Source of the DNA: Solirubrobacterales bacterium | GTDB lineage: Bacteria > Actinomycetota > Thermoleophilia > Solirubrobacterales > Solirubrobacteraceae | Assembly (NCBI GenBank): GCA_025963955.1 | Contig: JAOPZU010000080.1 | Span: forward strand, 1-26,869 | DNA: 26,869 bases | Reading direction: 5' to 3' | Shown here: one piece after another, positions 21,831 to 26,869 of the stretch | How positions within the stretch are numbered: position 1 is the first letter of the stretch | Layout: every line of letters begins with the position of its first letter | Position numbers and translations under genes: made by a program | The notes under the pieces: generated by a model | The model's database searches: none | The model's input: only the letters and a program-made list of their open reading frames with translations | Told to the model about the DNA's origin: nothing

Positions 21831-24212
21831 ATGCTGGTCTCTTGGTTGGTCTTCCCCATCGCCATGCTCGTTGTCAGCGCGGGTTGCGGACTAGCTGTGG
21901 CCCGGGCGGCAGGTGGCGGTCTTTCCGCGGTGCTCGTGCTTCCAGTCGGTTTCGCGACGATGATCGTCGTGGCATCCGCCGCGACGGCCGACGGGTCTAC
22001 TGCCCGGTTTGCGGCTCCGCTCGTGCTTGTCGTCGCGCTGGCGGGCTTCTGGGTCGCGGAGGATCGTCGCGCTTGTCTGCCGGACCGATGGACGGGTGCC
22101 GCAGCCGTCGGGGTCTTCGTCGTGTTCGGTGCTCCGGTCCTTCTTTCGGGGCACGCGACCTTCACGGGGTATGTCCAGCTCGACGACATCGCCACCTGGC
22201 TGTCGCTGACGGACCTCTCCATGACCGCCGGCCGCGACGTCGGCGGCCTCGCGCCGTCCAGCTTCGAGGCAGCCGTCCGGGACTACATACCAGGGGGATA
22301 CCCGATCGGCGCCTTTCTGCCCCTTGGCCTCGGGAGCAAGTTCACTCTCGGCCGCGACGTAGCCTGGCTGTTTGCCCCGACGATGGCCCTGACCGCCGGA
22401 CTCCTCTGCCTCACGATCTCCGACCTGGTCACGCCGATCCTCGCGCGACCCCGGGCGCGCGCCGCAGCGGCCTTCACCGCGGCCCAGTCCGCGCTCCTGT
22501 TCTCCTACGCGGAGTGGGGCGCGATCAAGGAGGTCACGGCGGCGTTGCTCGTCGCGCTCGTGGCTGCTTTGGCCCCGACACTCACTTGCGCAGCGCGGCG
22601 CGTGCTGCCGCTCGCTGTGGCCGTCGCCGCGCTGGTTGCTGCCCTGAGCTTGGGCGGAGGCGTCTGGGCCGCGCCCATCATCCTCGTGGCCGTCGCCATC
22701 ACCGGATTCCGGCCTCGGGCGTTGGTGACGTCCGGTCTGACGTTGGTAGCTGCCGTTGCGGCGCTTTCCGTGCCGTCTTTGCTACTTGCGCGCTTGTTCC
22801 TCGCGCCGCAGCTCAAGTCAGGAAGCGTGCTGACGGCAAACACCGAGCTCGGCAACCTGCGAGCCCCGCTCCCGTTCGCGCATGTCCTAGGAATCTGGCC
22901 TGCCGGCGATTTCCGGCTCACCCCGGACTACAACGGGCTGATCAGAGGCCTTCTCCTGTTCCTCAGCCTCGCCGCTGCCGGCGGTATTGGCCTTGCCGCA
23001 TCGCGGCGGGCGGGGCCGCTCCTGGGCTACGTCGTCGGGGGCTTCGTCGCTTGTCAGCTCCTGATCTCGCGCGGCTCGCCGTGGGTGGACGCGAAGTCGA
23101 TGGCGACGGCCTCACCGATCGTGCTCACCGTCGGCCTCACGGGGCTCTTGTGGGTCGCGACCGAGCGGCCTGGCCTCCTGCGCCGCGCCGCCCTGGGAGG
23201 TGCCGCGGCGATCGTCGCCGGAGTGGTGTGGAGCAACGTCCTGGGATACGCGAACAGCTACGTCGCCCCGTATGAACAACTTGGCGAGCTTGAACGGGCT
23301 GGTCAACTGCTCGCCGGGCAAGGACCAACGCTCATGACGGAGTACGAGCCGTACGGTGCACGCCACTTTCTGCGAAAAGCAGACGCCGAGGGCGCGTCAG
23401 AGCGCCGCCGGCGACCGATTCCCCTCCGGGACGGGACGCAACTTCCGAAGTCGGCCACCGCCGACATCGGAGCGTTTGACCCCGTTGCTCTGCGCGCCTA
23501 CCGCAGCCTCGTGCTCCGCACCAGTCCCCTGAGCAGCCGCCCGCCGTCGGCCTACGCACTGCGTCGCTCGGGCGAAAGCTACGACGTGTGGCAGAGGAGC
23601 GCGATCGCCTCCACGCCGTTCCTCGCCGATCTGCCCCTGGGCAGCGCCACCGACCCAGGGGCAGTGCCGCCGTGCAGCGCGGTTCGTGCGCTGGCCGCCC
23701 GGGTCGGTCCAGGCGGACGACTCGTGACCGTGGACCGGGCGACACCAACCGTCGTGCCGCTCGCAAGGCTGCGGCTCACGGGCGACATCACCGCAGGGCC
23801 CAGCGCACAGGTCCTGGTCCCCGCCGACGACAGCACAGCCACAGGCACCTTCACCGTGCCCGCAGCCGGCATGTACGCCGTGTGGCTCGGCGGTTCAACC
23901 CGTGGCGCAACCACGGTACGGATCGACGGGAAACCGACGCGCACAGTACGGGGCCGGCTGAACAACCAGGGCGGAATGATGCGCTTCGGTCATACGCAGC
24001 TCACCCTCGGAAGCCACCGAATCAGCCTTTCCTACGCCGACAACGGGCTTGCCCCGGGGGAGCGTGGGCAGCGATCGCTGGCCCTGCCGCTCGGGCCGCT
24101 CGTGCTCGCCCCGCCCGAGGCGCAGCCCTTGCGCGTCCGCACCGTGCCAGCCGCACGGGCCACAACGCTGTGTGGTCGGCACCTGGACTGGGTCGAAGCG
24201 TACAAACCCTGA
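21831..24212 (+). CDS. Large GT-C-like membrane glycosyltransferase candidate
   Basis: A 793-residue protein. About ten or more TM helices occupy residues 1-460 and a soluble, probably extracytoplasmic part follows (about 465-793), including a beta-rich stretch (TGTFTVPAAGMYAVWLGG) that may be a carbohydrate-binding-like sandwich. A long first loop after the third or fourth helix carries QLDDIATWL (Asp118, Asp119), then SSFEAAVRDYIPGGYPIG, which fits GT-C enzymes that use acidic residues in an outer loop with polyprenyl-phosphate sugars. I cannot name the subfamily. The early part uses many T- or A-ending codons (tct, ttg, gtt, cta, gca), unlike the neighbours, which hints at horizontal acquisition. 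The downstream Thr-rich secreted protein is a plausible acceptor of its sugar; that is inference. Confidence 0.8.
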   Translation: MLVSWLVFPIAMLVVSAGCGLAVARAAGGGLSAVLVLPVGFATMIVVASAATADGSTARFAAPLVLVVALAGFWVAEDRRACLPDRWTGAAAVGVFVVFGAPVLLSGHATFTGYVQLDDIATWLSLTDLSMTAGRDVGGLAPSSFEAAVRDYIPGGYPIGAFLPLGLGSKFTLGRDVAWLFAPTMALTAGLLCLTISDLVTPILARPRARAAAAFTAAQSALLFSYAEWGAIKEVTAALLVALVAALAPTLTCAARRVLPLAVAVAALVAALSLGGGVWAAPIILVAVAITGFRPRALVTSGLTLVAAVAALSVPSLLLARLFLAPQLKSGSVLTANTELGNLRAPLPFAHVLGIWPAGDFRLTPDYNGLIRGLLLFLSLAAAGGIGLAASRRAGPLLGYVVGGFVACQLLISRGSPWVDAKSMATASPIVLTVGLTGLLWVATERPGLLRRAALGGAAAIVAGVVWSNVLGYANSYVAPYEQLGELERAGQLLAGQGPTLMTEYEPYGARHFLRKADAEGASERRRRPIPLRDGTQLPKSATADIGAFDPVALRAYRSLVLRTSPLSSRPPSAYALRRSGESYDVWQRSAIASTPFLADLPLGSATDPGAVPPCSAVRALAARVGPGGRLVTVDRATPTVVPLARLRLTGDITAGPSAQVLVPADDSTATGTFTVPAAGMYAVWLGGSTRGATTVRIDGKPTRTVRGRLNNQGGMMRFGHTQLTLGSHRISLSYADNGLAPGERGQRSLALPLGPLVLAPPEAQPLRVRTVPAARATTLCGRHLDWVEAYKP

Positions 24213-24360
24213 GTCGTGCGAGCCGCGTCGTCGGCATCGCAATCCGCTCGACGAAGCGCTTGTCAGCCTGACGACGGTCGGAGTGTGCGGCGACAAACCG
24301 CGAGCGTGAGAACCCGGACGGTACGGGCATGCCGCCCACCTCATTCTCGGGCAGCGTCGA

Positions 24361-24365
24361 AAGGA
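24361..24365 (+). promoter_or_regulatory. Shine-Dalgarno of the collagen-like gene
   Basis: AAGGA lies 5 nt before the ATG at 24371 and favours it over an in-frame ATG at 24329, which would add 14 residues before the signal peptide. No convincing promoter was seen in the 158-bp gap (24213-24370), which does contain a short palindrome GTCAG-C-CTGAC at 24262-24272. Confidence 0.6.
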
Positions 24366-24370
24366 CACGA

Positions 24371-25261
24371 ATGCGTGACTTGAAGCAAGACTTGAAGAGG
24401 TTCGGCCCAGCCGGATTCCTCGCCGCGGGCTCGGTGGCGGTCCTAGCTCCGGCCGCGTTCTTTGCGCCCGGCGAACTCAGTGCGGCCTTCGCACAAGGGG
24501 TGACGGGGATCACCGGCACCACCGGCACCACGGATCCCTCAGGCACCACTGGCGCCACCGGCACGACAGGCACCACCGGCACGACCGGCACCGCCGGCAC
24601 CACCGGCACCACCGGCACGACAGGCACCACCGGCACGACAGGCACGACAGGCACCACCGGCACAACCGGTACTACCGGACCGGAAACCGGGACGACGGGC
24701 ACCACCGGCACGACCGGGCCCGGAACCGGGACGACGGGCACCACCGGCCCCGGAACCGGCACCACCGGGAGCACCGGGCCTGGGACCGGGACGCCCGGTG
24801 GAACCGGGACCGGCACCCCTGGGAGCAGCAGCCCTGGGACCGGAACGCCCGGAGCGCCCGGGACGCCTGGAACAACGGGGTCCCCCGGAACTACCGTGAC
24901 CACGACAGCTGGACGCAAGAAGCCGAAGCTGACCGCCCGCGGCCGGCGCGTGAACAGCCGGACGTTCCTCATCAGCGGCACCGTTGTGGTACCGGCGTCG
25001 GCCCTCAGCGGTTCCCGCACGCGCAAGACGGTGTGCGGGGCCCCGAATGGACGGGTCACGATCCAGACCAAGCGCGCTGGGACGACCTTGTCCAACCGTC
25101 GGGTGAGGTTGGGAGCTTCGTGCCGGTACACGCTGCGGCTGAAGTTCACGAGCACCCGTCGCTTCCGCTCGGCCCGCAGCCTCCGGTTCGTCGTGCGGTT
25201 CTCGGGCAACCGCTACCTGAGGCCGACTCCCGCCAAGTCGGTCACCGTCCGCCTGCGGTAG
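24371..25261 (+). CDS. Secreted Thr-rich collagen-like repeat protein
   Basis: A 296-residue exported protein. A basic start and a hydrophobic core (residues 1-42) make a signal peptide with likely cleavage near AFAQ. Residues 43-175 are a Gly-X-Y collagen-like region in which X and Y are mostly Thr (runs of GTT, later GPG and GTP), with breaks at DPS (55-57) and around PET. This resembles bacterial collagen-like surface proteins such as BclA, where Thr residues carry O-glycans. After a basic linker (GRKKPK), residues about 185-296 are rich in beta-strand pattern and basic residues, with two Cys (about 227 and 251) that could form a disulfide; the end VTVRLR suits a beta-sandwich. There is no LPXTG motif or C-terminal anchor. 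It follows the GT-C-like gene on the same strand, 158 bp downstream. Confidence 0.85.
   Translation: MRDLKQDLKRFGPAGFLAAGSVAVLAPAAFFAPGELSAAFAQGVTGITGTTGTTDPSGTTGATGTTGTTGTTGTAGTTGTTGTTGTTGTTGTTGTTGTTGTTGPETGTTGTTGTTGPGTGTTGTTGPGTGTTGSTGPGTGTPGGTGTGTPGSSSPGTGTPGAPGTPGTTGSPGTTVTTTAGRKKPKLTARGRRVNSRTFLISGTVVVPASALSGSRTRKTVCGAPNGRVTIQTKRAGTTLSNRRVRLGASCRYTLRLKFTSTRRFRSARSLRFVVRFSGNRYLRPTPAKSVTVRLR
24497..24895 (+). repeat. 9-bp tandem repeat encoding the collagen-like region
   Basis: Variants of a 9-bp unit (ACCACCGGC, ACGACCGGC, ACGACAGGC) are repeated from 24497, most regular at about 24540-24670. In places they alternate into an 18-bp unit. Copy number is likely to vary between strains by slippage without breaking the reading frame. 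The later part is more diverged (GGAACCGGG, CCTGGGACC). Confidence 0.85.
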
Positions 25262-25405
25262 AAGCCAGCAGTCGCCGGCGGCCTCACCAGGTCGCCGGCG
25301 CGGGCGGCGCCCACCGCGCGTGCGGGGGTGTCCCCGGACGCCGGTTGAGGGTGGCTTGTCGCCACAGCTGCGGCTTTCGTCGCCACGGCGCGTGTCCCGG
25401 AACAA

Positions 25406-25433
25406 CGAAAGCCCCGCATTTGCGGGGCTTTCG
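25406..25433. terminator. Bidirectional intrinsic terminator
   Basis: CGAAAGCCCCGC (25406-25417) and GCGGGGCTTTCG (25422-25433) are perfect 12-bp arms with an ATTT loop. It lies 24 bp past the glutamine synthetase stop and 145 bp past the collagen-like gene, between convergent genes. On the minus strand the stem is followed by TTGTT. The rest of 25262-25457 holds only a repeated GTCGCCGGCG and no gene. Confidence 0.85.
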
Positions 25434-25457
25434 GTCCGGCTTCATCTCAAAGAGACG

Positions 25458-26869
25458 CTACTTGATGAACAGCATCTCCGAGTACTTCGGCATCGGCCAG
25501 AAGTCGTCGGTGACGATCTTCTCGAGCTTGTCGGCCGCGGTGCGGACGGCGGTCATCGCGGGGATGACGGTGTCGCGCATGTAGATCGCGTGCTGGACGC
25601 CGCCCTCGGGGCCGTCGTGGTCGTTGGCCGCCTCGAGAGCGAAGATCGCGTCGATGAGGTCGTCGATGTGGGTCGTGATCTCCTGCTTGAGCTTCGCGAG
25701 GCCGGCGCTCTCGCCGGCGTCGCCGATGAGCTCGGCGTGCATCATCGCCGCCGGCAGGATCATCGTCCGGGCAATCGTCGCCGTTGTCTCTGCCTCGATG
25801 TTGAGCTTCGTCGAGTACTGCTCGACGAAGACCTCGTAGCGCGACTCGAGCTCCCGCTTGGAGAGGACCTTGTACTTCTTGAACGCGTCGACCGTGGGCT
25901 TGCTGACGATGTACGGCAGCGCGTCCGGCGTCGTCGGGAGGTTCAGCAGGCCCCGCTTCTCGGCCTCCTTGTGCCACGCCTCCGAGTAGCCGTCCCCGTC
26001 GAAGACGATGGCGCGATCCTCGGTCCAGACCTTCTTGACGATCGCCGAGACGGCCTTGAAGACGTCGCCCTTGGCCGTCTTGAGCTCCGTGGCCAGCTCG
26101 GCCGACAGCTCGTCGAGCGCCTCGGCGGCGATCGTGTTGAGCACGGTGTTGACGAAGCCGAGCGACATGCTCGAGCCCACCGCGCGGAACTCGAAGCGGT
26201 TGCCCGTGAAGGCGAACGGCGAGGTCCGGTTGCGGTCGCCGCCGTCCTTCGGCAGGACGGGGAGGACCTCGGTGCCGAGCGACAGCACGCCCTTCTTCAG
26301 CGCGGTGCCCTTCCCCGTGGCCACCATCTCGAACGCGTTCTCCAGCTCCTTGCCGAGGAAGATCGAGATGATCGCCGGCGGGGCCTCGTTCGCGCCCAGA
26401 CGATGATCCTGGCCTGCGTTGGCCACGGACGCGCGCAGCAGGGCCTGGTGCTTGTTCACGGCCTTGATGACCGCGGCGCAGAAGAACAGGAACTGCGCGT
26501 TCGTCTCCGGCGTGTCACCCGGCTTCAGCAGGTTGCTGCCGGTGTCGGTGCCCATCGACCAGTTGTTGTGCTTGCCCGAGCCGTTCAGGGCCTGGAAGGG
26601 CTTCTCGTGCAGCAGGCAGACGAGGCCGTACTTCCGCGCCACGGACTGCAGGACCTGCATCGTCAGCTGCTGGTGGTCGGAGGAGATGTTCGAGTTCTCG
26701 AAGATCGGCGCGAGCTCGTACTGCGCGGGCGCGACCTCGTTGTGGCGGGTCTTGATCGGCACGCCGAGTTTGGAGAGCTCCTCCTCGGCGTCCATCATGT
26801 ACGCCAGGACGCGCTCGGGGATGGACCCGAAGTAGTGCTCGTCCAGCTCGTGGCCCTTGGGCGGCTTGG
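25458..26869 (-). CDS. glnN: Glutamine synthetase type III (partial, 5' end outside the window)
   Basis: The C-terminal 470 residues of a type III glutamine synthetase, a family of about 700 residues that makes glutamine from glutamate, ammonia and ATP in the cytosol. The frame is open to the right edge and begins KPPKGHELDEHYFGSIPERV. Family features include TRHNEVAPAQYELAP, the ATP/glutamate-site segment NGSGKHNNWSMGTDTGSNLL, GANEAPPAIISIFLG, and GNRFEFRAVGSSMSLGF with catalytic-core Arg and Glu residues. The end, DDFWPMPKYSEMLFIK, is a full C-terminus. An ATG at 26796-26798 lies inside the conserved fold and is not the start. A strong terminator follows the stop. Promoter and nitrogen regulation lie outside the window. 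Confidence 0.95.
   Translation of the reverse strand, partial: KPPKGHELDEHYFGSIPERVLAYMMDAEEELSKLGVPIKTRHNEVAPAQYELAPIFENSNISSDHQQLTMQVLQSVARKYGLVCLLHEKPFQALNGSGKHNNWSMGTDTGSNLLKPGDTPETNAQFLFFCAAVIKAVNKHQALLRASVANAGQDHRLGANEAPPAIISIFLGKELENAFEMVATGKGTALKKGVLSLGTEVLPVLPKDGGDRNRTSPFAFTGNRFEFRAVGSSMSLGFVNTVLNTIAAEALDELSAELATELKTAKGDVFKAVSAIVKKVWTEDRAIVFDGDGYSEAWHKEAEKRGLLNLPTTPDALPYIVSKPTVDAFKKYKVLSKRELESRYEVFVEQYSTKLNIEAETTATIARTMILPAAMMHAELIGDAGESAGLAKLKQEITTHIDDLIDAIFALEAANDHDGPEGGVQHAIYMRDTVIPAMTAVRTAADKLEKIVTDDFWPMPKYSEMLFIK

Noticed and set aside
24497..24895. A CRISPR-like array
   Set aside because: The repeat unit is 9 bp with no unique spacers and is in frame with a coding sequence.
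24022..25209. Minus-strand frame with long VPVVPV repeats
   Set aside because: It is the reverse complement of the Gly-Thr-Thr repeat. The plus-strand reading has a signal peptide, a Shine-Dalgarno and Gly-X-Y logic; the minus reading has none.

Overview
The window is very GC-rich, densely coded DNA that looks like the chromosome of an actinobacterium, most likely a deep-branching Thermoleophilia/Solirubrobacterales-type lineage. This is inferred from the base composition, an actinobacterial-type HemQ, an actinobacterial-style phosphofructokinase with PKTIDND, a type III glutamine synthetase, and a MmyB-like XRE regulator. No rRNA, tRNA, CRISPR array or insertion sequence was seen. Most genes are ordinary chromosomal ones; the accessory part lies on the right, about 18.7 to 25.3 kb.

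Layout, left to right. 0.2-1.8 kb: an EamA exporter and a GntR/FCD regulator, overlapping by ATGA, with a perfect FadR-type operator just before the exporter start. 2.0-7.1 kb: hemQ (minus) diverges from a two-gene plus-strand operon made of a large membrane protein and a GT4 glycosyltransferase fused to a YbhN-like membrane domain. 7.2-10.6 kb: minus-strand pairs, amidohydrolase plus cysteine dioxygenase and phosphofructokinase plus patatin. 10.7-14.3 kb: metH, divergent from a recQ-type helicase gene (14.5-16.5 kb) that carries a ComF-like C-terminus. 16.6-18.2 kb: an ABCG-like half-transporter, divergent from a small protein of unknown function. 18.7-21.6 kb: cupin plus MmyB-like regulator, divergent from a 14-TM MFS exporter. 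21.7-25.3 kb: a small ORF, a large GT-C-like membrane protein and a secreted Thr-rich collagen-like protein. 25.5 kb to the right edge: 3' part of type III glutamine synthetase.

A recurring theme is the start signal. At least six transcription units have a TANNNT-like -10 hexamer ending 6-8 nt before the start codon, which predicts leaderless mRNAs. Internal operon genes use Shine-Dalgarno sequences or stop/start overlaps instead. This pattern also decides several starts and exposes anomalies: a frameshifted N-terminus in the XRE regulator, a ten-codon leader ORF before the ABC transporter, and a shared bidirectional -10 between hemQ and its neighbour.

The most interesting candidates are the GT-C plus Thr-rich collagen-like surface module, the RecQ-ComF fusion, the glycosyltransferase-flippase fusion, the MFS protein whose N-terminus looks borrowed from an alcohol dehydrogenase, and a phosphofructokinase with Asn in its metal/nucleotide loop.
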